Below are positions 7,718 to 17,090 of a stretch of DNA of 42,001 bases, piece after piece; within the stretch, counting starts at the first letter, position 1; the number at the start of each line of letters is the position of its first letter. This DNA is from a virus: IMG/VR virus record IMGVR_UViG_3300022707_000735, positions 1 to 42,001 of that record. One strand, written 5' to 3'. The position numbers were made by a program, and so were the translations under genes. Below the pieces are notes generated by a model. The model saw nothing but the letters and a program-made list of their open reading frames with translations. It did no database searches and was not told the origin of the DNA.

Positions 7718-9474
7718 TGGCCCTTAACACAATAAATACCGATTTATCTTTTCAGCTTAAAGGCCAAGTGATAAACGCGCCTGTAGAATGGGAGGACATA
7801 AGTGTCGTAGCTTCATTTGATAATGAGAGCGTACAGGCCAATATTACTTTTGACTCATTCAGGTTCGTTTTAGATGCTGCCAAGATATTACGCAATGAAA
7901 TAGATGTGGGGTTCCCTGGAATATTTGAAGGAGTACCGTTTAAAATTGGAGCGCAAAACAATAGTTTGTCCTTAGATGTGTTTGATGGATTTGTGCAAAT
8001 GTCTCGTGATGTAGCTTTATTGGAAGATGGTAGTGTCGTTGCGAATATCCAAAAGAGAAACGGATTAAATTCGTTGGAAGAAAGATTGGAGGCGTTGACT
8101 TGGACGTTTTTAGAGGGTGCCGGTAAGGTTGGGAATCCAGATTATATTGATATGGATTATGGGGTTGTTAAGAAGCTTAATCTGATTGAACTTATAATTG
8201 CGGGTATTACTCTATTTATGATGATAAAAGAGTTTATTGAATCAATACAAAGAATATCTTATCTAGTTACAGAGGTGGTTAGTACTGCTGCATCCGGCAC
8301 ATTTGGATCAATTGGGGCGGCCATATTGTTAGCTGCTAAGACTCTTATTAACATAGCTTACACGCTTATTCTTGCCATAGCAATAATAAACCTTGGAAAG
8401 CAGTTGATTGAATCCTTGGTACCACCTTCTAGGACACACAGAGTTATGACGCTCAGACGTGGAATGGAAATAATTTTTAATCATTTGGGGTTAACTTTGG
8501 TGAGTACAGTTACCGAATTAGACAGGGTAGTTTTTTTACCTTCTAATCCGCGTCAGGATGATGTTAGTTTATCAACTGGATTTATAACTAAGCTGAAAGG
8601 AACTCCAAGCGGAATCCCTAATTCAGTTGATTTTGGCAATAACTGTTTAGATTTTGTTAGTGTAATAAAGAATTTAGTGTATGGGAAGTTTGCTGTAAGA
8701 GGTAATAACGTGCATTTCGAATCTTTCAATAATCCTTTTTGGCAAAGCACAAGTACGTTTGTGTTACCGGATGTGCTTTTGGAGCAACAAAAATTTAACA
8801 CTGACGAATTCAAAAGTAATTTTATATTTTCATTTGCTATAGATAGGCGTGATGATTGGACCATCGACGACGACAAAGGCAGGGGTATAGAGCGGATTAC
8901 AGACGCTATTCAAACGGTAAATTTGGAGGCCAAGGACTTACCTGGAGTTAATCATATTAGAATACCGTGGGCATTAGGAAGCCGTAAAGATGAATTGAAC
9001 GCAATCGAAAAGAAATTATTAATTGTTGCCGAGGCAGTTGATGAAATCACAGGGATCCTCGGAAATGGAACAAGCTTCGCAACGAGTATAAAGAACAAAG
9101 TAGGACAATTGAGGGTATCCGATAATTCTCATACCTTGCCAAAACTCATTTTTACGAACGGAACGGGTAAGATACCGGCTAATCATAAGACCCTTTTTAG
9201 TGCAAAATTGATGGAACAAAAGTATTGGAAAGAGACTAGTTTTGTTCAGGATAATTTCCAAGCTCAAAAAATAACTTTTGAAAATATTCGCATTCCATTT
9301 GGATTAATTAACTTTAACCAATTAGTTGACAATAGTTTTTTTACTGACAATCTGAATAGAAAAGGTAAAATAACAAATATTGATTGGACAATGTCGCAGG
9401 ATTTTGCAATAATTAGTTTTTGGATTAGACAAATATATGCGCCAAACTTAAAAGAAACATTTATAGAAGTATGA
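7717..9474 (+). CDS. Distal tail protein with internal hydrophobic block
   Basis: 585 residues directly after the tape measure, where distal tail or hub proteins usually lie. The N-terminal 140 residues are beta-rich. Residues about 150-240 hold two to three strongly hydrophobic helices (ELIIAGITLFMMIKEF, AAILLAAKTLINIAYTLILAIAI). The rest returns to soluble beta-type sequence ending in a region with SFWIRQIYAPNL. No catalytic motif is seen. The hydrophobic block could insert into the host membrane during DNA entry, or pack inside the hub. It starts on the tape measure stop and ends by ATGA overlap with the next gene. Confidence 0.7.
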   Translation: MALNTINTDLSFQLKGQVINAPVEWEDISVVASFDNESVQANITFDSFRFVLDAAKILRNEIDVGFPGIFEGVPFKIGAQNNSLSLDVFDGFVQMSRDVALLEDGSVVANIQKRNGLNSLEERLEALTWTFLEGAGKVGNPDYIDMDYGVVKKLNLIELIIAGITLFMMIKEFIESIQRISYLVTEVVSTAASGTFGSIGAAILLAAKTLINIAYTLILAIAIINLGKQLIESLVPPSRTHRVMTLRRGMEIIFNHLGLTLVSTVTELDRVVFLPSNPRQDDVSLSTGFITKLKGTPSGIPNSVDFGNNCLDFVSVIKNLVYGKFAVRGNNVHFESFNNPFWQSTSTFVLPDVLLEQQKFNTDEFKSNFIFSFAIDRRDDWTIDDDKGRGIERITDAIQTVNLEAKDLPGVNHIRIPWALGSRKDELNAIEKKLLIVAEAVDEITGILGNGTSFATSIKNKVGQLRVSDNSHTLPKLIFTNGTGKIPANHKTLFSAKLMEQKYWKETSFVQDNFQAQKITFENIRIPFGLINFNQLVDNSFFTDNLNRKGKITNIDWTMSQDFAIISFWIRQIYAPNLKETFIEV

Positions 9475-9701
9475 ACGAATTTGAGCCAATAAAAGATTTA
9501 GCCGTAAAAATGCTAGAAAAATCACTAACATCTTTTGTCGGAATTGACAACGACATAAGAGATGAGCCGGATTCAATTTACAAAAGTAAGATTCAATCAA
9601 TTAAAAAAAGGATGAATGAGGCAGTAAAAAAAAATGATTCGGCTGCTATCCATCAATGCATCAAAGAACTAAACGAAATAGAAAGCCTTGCCAAAAACTG
9701 A
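9471..9701 (+). CDS. Small tail-region protein, unknown
   Basis: 76 residues, charged and mostly helical (Lys/Asp/Glu-rich), with no Cys and no membrane segment. It starts inside the preceding stop (ATGA) and overlaps the next gene, so it is translationally coupled on both sides. Position between two large distal-tail genes suggests a small assembly factor or linker. Not recognised. Confidence 0.6.
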   Translation: MNEFEPIKDLAVKMLEKSLTSFVGIDNDIRDEPDSIYKSKIQSIKKRMNEAVKKNDSAAIHQCIKELNEIESLAKN

Positions 9702-12156
9702 AATCATACAAGAAATAAAGTTCTTAAGTGAGTTTAAGAATGATATAGGATTTACCGCCAATACTGGAGACACTACGGCTAATCTTACGGGATTAGTCAT
9801 GGAAAACACCAAGACTATTCAACTTATTGAGATAGGATGGAGATCAGAAATATTAGCGACGGACACAGCAGACCCCTCCACTTTAACTTGGACGGTCTCC
9901 GTGTCTGGAAGTGTGGTAACGGTTATATCAACTAGTGCCGATCTTGTTGTTGATGATGGATGGAGTGTAACTGACAAATGTAACCTTACAATTGTAGTAT
10001 TATCCACTGGTACGTTCGTTTTTCCAAATGGGACGGTCACTTTTATTAGTAGTAATACTATGGTGATTTTGTTAGATAATGCGCCTCCTCCATTGCCTAT
10101 ACTTGCTGACACTGTTCATATAATAATCGAGAGTTTAGGATTCCCTAAGGCCTTAGAGTACAGCTTTGGATTAGTGAAAAATTCAGAGAATTTTAATAAA
10201 ACATCGAAAGTATCTGGAAATGCTCAGTCATTTTATGCGGCTTCAGATATTACAGGATCTTTCCAGACAATGATAAGGTTGGGAAATCCGCTTGACTGGG
10301 TAACTGGAACGGTTCGAGTAAGAAGAGTTGGTCCGTCTGGGTTTAATAATATTTATGAGATTGAGCATGAATTTACAATTGCGCCTTGGTATCTAGCCGG
10401 TGAATTATCTTTGTTGCAAAACAACATTTTACCTCCTAATTTTGCCAATGGCGAGTCTTTGAAATATACTTTCAAGGCTGATTTTATGAACGATTTTTCG
10501 AACCCAAACACAAAGACTACTATTGTTTGGGATCAAACATTAGGTAGCGTTGGATCGTACGGCATAAATTTTAACGGCTTTCAAAATGTTTACGCAATCG
10601 ACGCGATTACTTATGAGGACTTTGCCACAACAGCGACGGCAAGTGGAATAATAATAGGAGCTAAGACCAAAATTAGAATAACCTGTAGTACTACGGGCAC
10701 ACCATTTATTGCAGGTGAACGATATGGGATTTACATCTCTCAATTGCCAGAACAAATTGAATATCAAAACACAAATTTAACCAATCTTAAATCTAATTTT
10801 ATTTATGATAGGGCAATAGATAGTCAAGGAATAGGAGCATCTGGACAAGATTTCATACAAGCAATTAGTGCGACTATCGTATCGGGGAAATTAGAGATAG
10901 AATGCGATGTTGATTACTCAACAAACCAAAGAAATTTCTTATCTGGAAAGTTCGCGCAAGCTCCTTTTGGGTTCGTCTTAGGGGTTCAGTTAGGCGACAA
11001 CACAAAGACGAACGCAAACAGTAATAGGGTTATGTTAAGGGCGCCAATTGTGGACTATGACGAAAGCGCAGATATTCTAGGGTTAATGGATTTTAACTTC
11101 TTTAAATTTTTCCCACACGATGAAGATATAGTCACTACAGGTGGCCATACAGATTTAAGAGCGTGGATTGAAGATGGATTTGCCATTAAATTTAACTTCT
11201 TTTTAGATACGAATAAGTCTGCAGTAATAAAAAGTTTAGAATTTAACCTAATTGCTCATAATACTTCTAATGGTCAGATAATCATCTTAGATACGTTTCC
11301 ATATAATGTCGCTGGTGCTGTTGTTTCTGGAGGTATACAGCAATTGAACGTAAACACCAATAGAGGCTATAATTTAGCTCCTGGAAGTCAATTCAACGGT
11401 GTTACTTTAAGTATAGGATCCAATGCGGCAGGTTTGCAGAGTTATGGAGGTACTTTTGCACAAAAAGTAAGTTGGCAAGATTGGATTCCAAACGCTACGG
11501 TTGACACCATATTCTTTGACGCTTCAAAACCAAATAATAATTTCAATCTAAAATCTAGTAATTATTCAGCTTTGAATGGTTATGGTATTAAAATGGAGAT
11601 TACCGCAAGTGTTGACGGTGTAAGCCCTACTGGTGTGCCCGGCACAACTCCATATCAATTATTGAGTCCTGTGTTGACCGTCCATGATTATGATGAAGAT
11701 GGTAATATAACACCTGATTGGGTAGGTACTGTTGAGACCTTCCATCCTGTCACAGCAGCCAATTTAGGAGGTGCAGTATTGACAGGGCTAGACACTCCAT
11801 TTAAGATCACGTGGGCCAATGTATCGCCTCCAATTACTAGTATTGCAAATGTTTACGCTATCCATAGGATAGAAGAAGCGTTGCAATTAGGGTACAATAT
11901 GGACGAATTGAGTAGTATAAATCCTTTTCCAGTGCCAAATAGACTAATACCTAGTTCGGCTCAAACACAATTAACGGTTAACATAGTTGGTGGTGATGTA
12001 ATAACGGAAGGATTGACCGACAATACTCAGATAATACCAGGTAAGAAGTATAATTTATCTGGAAGAATCAAAGACGTTATAATAATAGAGGGAAAAGAAA
12101 CCGAACAAGGAGTATTAAAAGATACCGAACAAGGTGTACAAAAAGTAATCGAATGA
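9688..12156 (+). CDS. Large distal tail / baseplate structural protein
   Basis: 822 residues, Asn/Thr/Gly/Ile-rich beta sequence typical of virion proteins. The longest frame starts at a TTG (MPKTEIIQ..) within the preceding gene; an ATG near 9742 would remove about 18 residues. The C-terminus carries a near-repeat (TEQGVLKDTEQGVQKVIE). No receptor-binding or enzymatic motif was recognised. It lies between the hydrophobic distal-tail protein and further fibre-type genes, consistent with a tip or baseplate component. The stop overlaps the next start (ATGA). Confidence 0.65.
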   Translation: MPKTEIIQEIKFLSEFKNDIGFTANTGDTTANLTGLVMENTKTIQLIEIGWRSEILATDTADPSTLTWTVSVSGSVVTVISTSADLVVDDGWSVTDKCNLTIVVLSTGTFVFPNGTVTFISSNTMVILLDNAPPPLPILADTVHIIIESLGFPKALEYSFGLVKNSENFNKTSKVSGNAQSFYAASDITGSFQTMIRLGNPLDWVTGTVRVRRVGPSGFNNIYEIEHEFTIAPWYLAGELSLLQNNILPPNFANGESLKYTFKADFMNDFSNPNTKTTIVWDQTLGSVGSYGINFNGFQNVYAIDAITYEDFATTATASGIIIGAKTKIRITCSTTGTPFIAGERYGIYISQLPEQIEYQNTNLTNLKSNFIYDRAIDSQGIGASGQDFIQAISATIVSGKLEIECDVDYSTNQRNFLSGKFAQAPFGFVLGVQLGDNTKTNANSNRVMLRAPIVDYDESADILGLMDFNFFKFFPHDEDIVTTGGHTDLRAWIEDGFAIKFNFFLDTNKSAVIKSLEFNLIAHNTSNGQIIILDTFPYNVAGAVVSGGIQQLNVNTNRGYNLAPGSQFNGVTLSIGSNAAGLQSYGGTFAQKVSWQDWIPNATVDTIFFDASKPNNNFNLKSSNYSALNGYGIKMEITASVDGVSPTGVPGTTPYQLLSPVLTVHDYDEDGNITPDWVGTVETFHPVTAANLGGAVLTGLDTPFKITWANVSPPITSIANVYAIHRIEEALQLGYNMDELSSINPFPVPNRLIPSSAQTQLTVNIVGGDVITEGLTDNTQIIPGKKYNLSGRIKDVIIIEGKETEQGVLKDTEQGVQKVIE

Positions 12157-13079
12157 CCGTAGTTATAAACCTTCCAAATAGTAGTCCACAGCCAGCCTTT
12201 TCAGGTATGGCGGTCAAGATACTTGCTGATGTATTACCAGAGGTTACGCCGCAAAATGTAAACTCTTTTTGTTATTGCAAATTTGAATGCGAATACATTG
12301 AAAAAGTTTTTGGCGACCTTGTTTCAACCGATTTTTGGAAAAACGATAGAAACACGTTAATTTTTAGGAGGTTAATACCAGCCGACACGGTTACTATCAA
12401 GTTATTGAAGGATAATACAGTAATAGCTACAATTGTTGATAACACTTTTGGTATTTTTACTAATGGTTTTGTTAATGGAACGCCTGAACAACAATTGTAT
12501 GTTGCTTTTACAGTTGAATGGGAGAAGGTTTTAACCTTACACGGGGGTGGTATTTATAAATTTGAGACCGATTTAAACATCTTAGGGGTAACCACAACGG
12601 TTGAAACCCATAAATACAACCTATTCCCCTACTCAGATCAAGCCGCAAATCAAACGGTTAGAATTGAATGGGTTCAAAACGGCAATATTTTAAGGAGCCA
12701 ATTCGATTTTACTGGTTTAAACCTTTCTCAATCTTTAAGGGTACGCGGAAGGTTTACTGAAGAAAATCCGCAAAAAGTAGCCGATAGATATAGAAATGTT
12801 GACCAGAAATTAAAACAGATCACAGCTAAAACGAGCCCAAAATATTTATTGAAAACACAGCGTATTGATCGATCTATCTATTTATCATTAACTAGGGATT
12901 TTGTACTTGCAAATGAGTTATTGATAACCGACTACAACATTATAAACGAGGATATTTTTAGAAGGATTTCAGTAGTAAATGACAGTATTGAAAAACCAGA
13001 TATAGGAAAAACAACAAGGCCAATCTTAGAATTAACATTCTCAGAGAAGGCTGACGACATCTTAAAACGAAACAATTAG
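12153..13079 (+). CDS. Putative tail structural protein, unknown
   Basis: 308 residues of mixed alpha/beta composition with no signal peptide, membrane segment or catalytic motif. Residues 40-55 contain a Cys pair (CYCKFECEYIEKVFG). It is ATGA-coupled to the 822-residue tail protein and followed five bases later by a fibre gene, so it is probably part of the tail tip or a fibre attachment protein. That role is inference from position only. Confidence 0.55.
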   Translation: MTVVINLPNSSPQPAFSGMAVKILADVLPEVTPQNVNSFCYCKFECEYIEKVFGDLVSTDFWKNDRNTLIFRRLIPADTVTIKLLKDNTVIATIVDNTFGIFTNGFVNGTPEQQLYVAFTVEWEKVLTLHGGGIYKFETDLNILGVTTTVETHKYNLFPYSDQAANQTVRIEWVQNGNILRSQFDFTGLNLSQSLRVRGRFTEENPQKVADRYRNVDQKLKQITAKTSPKYLLKTQRIDRSIYLSLTRDFVLANELLITDYNIINEDIFRRISVVNDSIEKPDIGKTTRPILELTFSEKADDILKRNN

Positions 13080-13084
13080 AAATT

Positions 13085-14392
13085 ATGGGTGATAAAGTAA
13101 GTGGTTATAACTTAAAAACAGTATTTCACGACAAAGATAAAATAGACATATCCAACACGGAAGATGGAGGGACTACTTATGACGAAAGTCAAGGGGCCGA
13201 ACTTGATACTTTTATAACCTATCTAGGTACAGTTGTAAAGAATATATATAATTTAGACGGTACTTTATTGTCTGACAGAATAATTACTGCCGCAACATTT
13301 TTCACTAAATGGATCGATGGGGATGTTATTGTAAACACCGGAGAATTAACAGAGAGAGGCTTTACAGTAAACGCATTCAATGACACAGAACGAGCAAGGT
13401 TGCGATTCAATCAAGCCGATCAAAGCGGTGAATTATCATTAACCGATTCTGCCGGTGTATTTCTTAATTCGTCTGGAGGTTTTACCAGCATGGGCGGGGC
13501 AACTCAGCTTAACGGAACTCAATTAGGAATAAAAGCACCCGATAATTCGGCGGTAAGCTACTCTATGAATTCGGTCAATTTAGATGGGACAAATATACTT
13601 AGACATGTAAATAACGCATCTATTATAATAGGCTCTGCCGCAGGTTCAAACCTTGGAACTTCCAATATAGGACTTGATACTATTAGCCCAAATGCAAATG
13701 CTTATCACGCCCTAATGTCTAGCAAAGAGGGTGATATAGCTGGGTACCACACCAATACTTTTTCTGGTGCTGGAGGACTTGGAGGGTTCGTGTCTGGTAT
13801 AAAAACAATAATAACCAGTGATCAGGCTACGATGTTCGGAGGCAACCATACTGTTAATATAGGTAGCAATGGCATTACTTCCTATGGAGTTCGTGCACTG
13901 GTTCATATAAATAATAAGGCGCATACAGGAATAACATATGGCGGTCTATTTCAAAACGCACATGTCGGTGGTTCTGCAGTATCTTCAAATATTACATTTG
14001 GTCTATCTGCCGAGAATATATTAGCCACTTCTGCTGGCGCAGCTACAGCTACTAAAATGATTGGCTTCAAGTCTTTGTGCAATATTAATAGTAACGGCAC
14101 CGCTACAGATGTAACCGCTCTAGAGGTAGCGATAATAAACACCGGTACAATAACTAACACCCCTGTAGTTGCTTCGTTTATGGGTGGTAATATGGGAATC
14201 GGAACAGTTACCCCTAACCGTGCTGCGTTGCTTGATATGGTTAGCACAACGACGGGGTTTTCTCCTCCAAAAATGACGACAACACAAAGAGACAATATAG
14301 TATCCCCTCCAGCATCTTTAATTATATACAATACTACTACCAGTAAATTAAACGTATTTACAACGGTGTGGGAGGCCGTTACAAGTGCGTAA
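13085..14392 (+). CDS. Tail fibre protein
   Basis: 435 residues. The body is Gly/Asn/Ser/Ala-rich with short beta-repeat-like stretches (NGTQLGIKAPD, GSAAGSNLGTSNIGLD). The C-terminus carries the fibre signature seen in many Bacteroidota phage and prophage fibres: GIGTVTPNRAALLDM, then PPKMTTTQRDNI.., LIIYNTTTSKLNVF and WEAVTSA. Such proteins form trimeric fibres whose tip binds the host surface. It is the last large gene before the lysis-side small genes. Receptor unknown. Confidence 0.8.
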   Translation: MGDKVSGYNLKTVFHDKDKIDISNTEDGGTTYDESQGAELDTFITYLGTVVKNIYNLDGTLLSDRIITAATFFTKWIDGDVIVNTGELTERGFTVNAFNDTERARLRFNQADQSGELSLTDSAGVFLNSSGGFTSMGGATQLNGTQLGIKAPDNSAVSYSMNSVNLDGTNILRHVNNASIIIGSAAGSNLGTSNIGLDTISPNANAYHALMSSKEGDIAGYHTNTFSGAGGLGGFVSGIKTIITSDQATMFGGNHTVNIGSNGITSYGVRALVHINNKAHTGITYGGLFQNAHVGGSAVSSNITFGLSAENILATSAGAATATKMIGFKSLCNINSNGTATDVTALEVAIINTGTITNTPVVASFMGGNMGIGTVTPNRAALLDMVSTTTGFSPPKMTTTQRDNIVSPPASLIIYNTTTSKLNVFTTVWEAVTSA

Positions 14393-14420
14393 ATTTTATT
14401 AACTTTAAAAAAAATTAGAT

Positions 14421-14753
14421 ATGCCATTACAAATAAACAAGCAGCTAACTAGACCAGACGGTGACACTATTGCATCTGGCTCAATAATTAAGCCTAATAT
14501 ATCGCAGAATGAAATAGATGAAAAATATTTCGTGGTATTTAAGATGTATCATTATGTCGATGCTCAAGCCGTGGTAGATAAAAAGGACCACATACAGAAG
14601 ATTGACGAATTCGTATACACCCAGACATTAGAAGTAAACTTTGGCTTATGGACAATGATGCTGAATAACCCCAACTCAAGAACACTAGTGGAAGGATGGT
14701 TAAAAGACATTCTAGAGGGATATATTGGTGTAGGATTTATAGATATAATTTAA
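14421..14753 (+). CDS. Small protein after tail fibre gene, unknown
   Basis: 110 residues, mixed charge, with no membrane segment or known motif. It contains FVVFKMYHYVDAQAVVDKKDH and an acidic/hydrophobic C-terminus. The leader is A-rich (TTTAAAAAAAATTAGATATG) without Shine-Dalgarno. It may be a fibre assembly factor because it immediately follows the fibre gene, but nothing in the sequence proves this. Confidence 0.6.
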   Translation: MPLQINKQLTRPDGDTIASGSIIKPNISQNEIDEKYFVVFKMYHYVDAQAVVDKKDHIQKIDEFVYTQTLEVNFGLWTMMLNNPNSRTLVEGWLKDILEGYIGVGFIDII

Positions 14754-14761
14754 GACAAGAT

Positions 14762-15205
14762 ATGACATACGAAGAACAAAAAAAATTACTAGTCGCGTCA
14801 TTAGACTCGACTATTGGATTGCTTGCCAATCAAATATCTGTATCAGAAAACAGGGAATTAGCGAAGAATACTCACATGGCATTTATTAACTTGCTAAACC
14901 AGATAGAGAGTGATAGCTTATTAATTAAAGAACCAGTAAAAAAACAATTATTAACAAATAAATTTAAACCAATGGAATTAAAAGACACAATTAACAATTT
15001 TACAGCAGCACAAAGAGCTAGATGGAACATTCATGCAAACGCTGGCCAAAAGCTACATGATACGGTACAAGGACTTATATCTGAGGCGGAAATCACCGAG
15101 GTAAATAACTCTCTTTCATCTGCAAACGCTTTAAGTAGCGAAGATAACGATCAATTAATTCTTGACTTAAACGCAGCGAATAAACTTTCGCAAAGACCTT
15201 GCTAA
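14762..15205 (+). CDS. Helical protein of unknown function near lysis genes
   Basis: 147 residues from the ATG nine bases after the preceding stop; a longer in-frame start inside the previous gene is less likely. Mostly helical and polar (Gln/Asn/Glu/Lys-rich), with FTAAQRARWNIHANAGQKLHD in the middle and an acidic C-terminus. No membrane segment. The final bases overlap a TTG start of the next gene. Not recognised. Confidence 0.55.
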   Translation: MTYEEQKKLLVASLDSTIGLLANQISVSENRELAKNTHMAFINLLNQIESDSLLIKEPVKKQLLTNKFKPMELKDTINNFTAAQRARWNIHANAGQKLHDTVQGLISEAEITEVNNSLSSANALSSEDNDQLILDLNAANKLSQRPC

Positions 15206-15549
15206 AAGATAAGTTCATATGGGTATTTGCAGTTTTATTTATGACTGCTAATTATGGAAATAGTCAGATAGATGATCTGATGTTGAGAAAAGAATTTTAC
15301 TTTATCGGTAAATCATTAGCTATTTTATTCGTGGTAATACATTTATTTCTAGCAGAAAGGACTTCGTTAACCTTATTTTTGTTAATATTCATGATCTCTC
15401 ATTTATACAATGAGGTTTATAATTTTGGCGGATACACATCTACTGACTTTTGCATTACTAGTTCTTGGTTTATATTGTTGCCTTTTGAAAAAGATCTTAA
15501 TTTCATTATCAGACGAATATTTATAAAATTAAGAAATGGTTTTCGGTGA
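15199..15549 (+). CDS. Multi-span membrane protein, possible holin
   Basis: 116 residues with about four hydrophobic segments: FIWVFAVLFMTA (7-18), FIGKSLAILFVVIHLFL (34-50), SLTLFLLIFMISHLY (55-69) and CITSSWFILLPF (83-94). The C-terminus is basic (RRIFIKLRNGFR). The start is TTG within the previous gene. Small multi-span proteins next to an amidase are often holins or antiholins. The 3-TM holin further on is a competing candidate, so the role here is open. Confidence 0.55.
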   Translation: MLKDKFIWVFAVLFMTANYGNSQIDDLMLRKEFYFIGKSLAILFVVIHLFLAERTSLTLFLLIFMISHLYNEVYNFGGYTSTDFCITSSWFILLPFEKDLNFIIRRIFIKLRNGFR

Positions 15550-15967
15550 AATAATGTACATAGTTAAGGCTATTGGTTTTTTTGTAGGGCCTGGCATAGC
15601 TATAATTCTTTTAAAAAATTGGTTAGGAAAAGGAAAAGAAGAGATAGAGAACTTTTTGAAGTGGCAAGAATTCTACGAAAAACAGATTGAAGACTTAAAA
15701 TCAATAATAAAAGATAAAAACGACAGATTCGAGTTAAAACTGAATTCTATGCAATTAACCATTGATGAACTAGAAACCACTGTCAGAATATCAATAACAC
15801 AAAACAAGGACAAAGACAAGATTATAGAACAAAAAGAAGAGAACCGTTTAATGTGGGAAAATGACAGCTTAAAACATCAAGACACTATTAGGCTAAGAGA
15901 CAAAACAATATCGAGACAAGAAATTGAAATTGACGAATTTAAAAACCAACTAAAACAGAGACCATGA
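15536..15967 (+). CDS. Membrane-anchored coiled-coil protein, spanin-like
   Basis: 143 residues. One N-terminal membrane segment (about 8-26, IVKAIGFFVGPGIAIILLKNW) is followed by a long, highly charged coiled coil to the C-terminus. This layout (short N-terminal anchor plus periplasmic coil) resembles an inner-membrane spanin subunit. No lipoprotein partner nested in it was found, so the spanin call is tentative. It is ATGA-coupled to the amidase gene, which supports a lysis role. Confidence 0.55.
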   Translation: MVFGEIMYIVKAIGFFVGPGIAIILLKNWLGKGKEEIENFLKWQEFYEKQIEDLKSIIKDKNDRFELKLNSMQLTIDELETTVRISITQNKDKDKIIEQKEENRLMWENDSLKHQDTIRLRDKTISRQEIEIDEFKNQLKQRP

Positions 15968-16494
15968 AAAAACCAAAAGTTGCCTTTGTTATCGGGCATC
16001 ATAGAGTAGCAAAAGGGGCTTATTCATACGTATTAAACGTTTCAGAGTATAGTCTCTGGAATGAATTCTACGATAATTATCTATGTGACGTCGGCGATAA
16101 GTTCGTTCACGACACCTCTAAAGGGTATTTGAATAGACAGAATAAGATGTCTGTAAAAACGAAAGATTATGACCTTGTTTTTGAGTTGCACTTTAATAGT
16201 GCTGGATCTACTCAGGCACATGGAGCGGAGGCGTTAGTTTACTACACTAATAAAAAGATGGCTCAGGTCGGCCAGTACTTTTGCGAGTTAATGTCGCGTG
16301 ATTTGTGCTACAGGAATAGAGATGTTAAGTTAATTAGCGGGGGGAATGGGTTTGGTTTCCTTCAAAAAACAAAAGGATCTGCGATTATTTTAGAACCATT
16401 TTTTGGATCAAATGAAGCAGATTGCCATCGGTTCGATATGTCCAAATACAGAGAGATAATAATTGAAACAATTAAATATTATGGGGAAATATAA
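15964..16494 (+). CDS. N-acetylmuramoyl-L-alanine amidase (endolysin), Amidase_3 type
   Basis: 176 residues with the Amidase_3 pattern: VIGHHR at 9-14 (zinc ligand His12), Glu28 or Glu34 as second ligand, FELHFNSAG (His76 as third ligand) and IILEPFFGSN (Glu144 as catalytic residue). The enzyme cuts the amide bond between muramic acid and L-alanine of peptidoglycan and would release progeny. There is no signal peptide and no cell-wall binding domain, so export should depend on a holin. It is coupled to the spanin-like gene before it and overlaps the holin gene after it. Confidence 0.88.
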   Translation: MKKPKVAFVIGHHRVAKGAYSYVLNVSEYSLWNEFYDNYLCDVGDKFVHDTSKGYLNRQNKMSVKTKDYDLVFELHFNSAGSTQAHGAEALVYYTNKKMAQVGQYFCELMSRDLCYRNRDVKLISGGNGFGFLQKTKGSAIILEPFFGSNEADCHRFDMSKYREIIIETIKYYGEI

Positions 16495-16939
16495 AGACGA
16501 ACACGGAAAAACAAGGATAGGCAACTTCTTAAAAAAGGTTGCTCCTGAATTATTGACGGTTGTGTCTGGATTAACTGGCATTGAATCGTTGAAAGGTTTA
16601 GCAAGCGCAATATCCGGAAACAATCAAATGTCGACAGAAGACAAAGAAATGGCGTTAAAGCTTCTTGAAATGGATATTGAAGAGGCTAAAGAAGTATCTA
16701 AGAGATGGTCGGCAGATATGGTTAGTGATAGCTGGTTAAGTAAAAACATACGTCCTATGGCTCTAGGGTTCTTAACACTGTTTATGTCTGCCATCGTTAT
16801 TAACGACAGTATTGAAAGCTTCAATTTTGATGTAAAACAAAGTTACATACAATTGTTAGAGCATCTTTTAGTGGTCGTGTATATTGCTTATTTTGGTTCA
16901 AGAGGTTTCGAGAAGTATAGGAAAATCAAAAATAAATAA
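16481..16939 (+). CDS. Holin, 3-TM (GTA-type) family
   Basis: 153 residues starting at the ATG that overlaps the amidase 3' end; a TTG 18 bases upstream is less likely. Layout: soluble N-terminal region with one weakly hydrophobic helix (ELLTVVSGLTGIESLKGLA), a charged middle, then WLSKNIRPMALGFLTLFMSAIVI and YIQLLEHLLVVVYIAYFGSRGF as membrane helices. The 'W-S-N-RP' entry to the first strong helix is typical of the 3-TM holins found beside phage amidases. It would permeabilise the inner membrane. It closes the late operon before two terminators. Confidence 0.75.
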   Translation: MGKYKDEHGKTRIGNFLKKVAPELLTVVSGLTGIESLKGLASAISGNNQMSTEDKEMALKLLEMDIEEAKEVSKRWSADMVSDSWLSKNIRPMALGFLTLFMSAIVINDSIESFNFDVKQSYIQLLEHLLVVVYIAYFGSRGFEKYRKIKNK

Positions 16940-16969
16940 GTGTCTTTGGGTTCCTAATAATTTTACCAA

Positions 16970-16996
16970 AGCCCTCGATGTTGAGGGCTTCTTTTA
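16970..16996 (+). terminator. Rho-independent terminator after lysis genes
   Basis: Perfect 6-bp stem GCCCTC/GAGGGC (extended by flanking A-T pairs) with loop GATGTT, followed by TTCTTTTAT. It lies 31 bases after the holin stop, as expected for the end of the tail-lysis transcript. Confidence 0.85.
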
Positions 16997-17011
16997 TATC
17001 AAAAATAGTAG

Positions 17012-17019
17012 TATATTTG
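17012..17019 (+). promoter_or_regulatory. Possible -7 element TATATTTG between two terminators
   Basis: TATATTTG matches the Bacteroidota -7 consensus TAnnTTTG. No TTG is present at the usual -33 spacing, and a terminator follows about 40 bases later, so any transcript would be short. Weak candidate. Confidence 0.3.
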
Positions 17020-17060
17020 ACTTGAATTTAATCAAAGTTAGCCCTTTGTAAATTTAATTA

Positions 17061-17090
17061 AGCCATCCATTAATTTGGATGGCTTTTTTA
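17061..17090 (+). terminator. Second Rho-independent terminator
   Basis: Perfect 8-bp stem AGCCATCC/GGATGGCT with loop ATTAATTT, followed by a run of T. With the terminator 90 bases upstream it makes a double stop between the late and early transcription units. Confidence 0.88.

Noticed and set aside
13951-14427. 158-codon - strand frame over the fibre gene
   Set aside because: Antisense shadow of the Gly/Thr/Val-rich fibre sequence, with no leader or recognisable domain.
16463-16480. TTG start six codons upstream for the holin
   Set aside because: The ATG at 16481 gives a normal holin N-terminus; the extension lies fully within the amidase gene.
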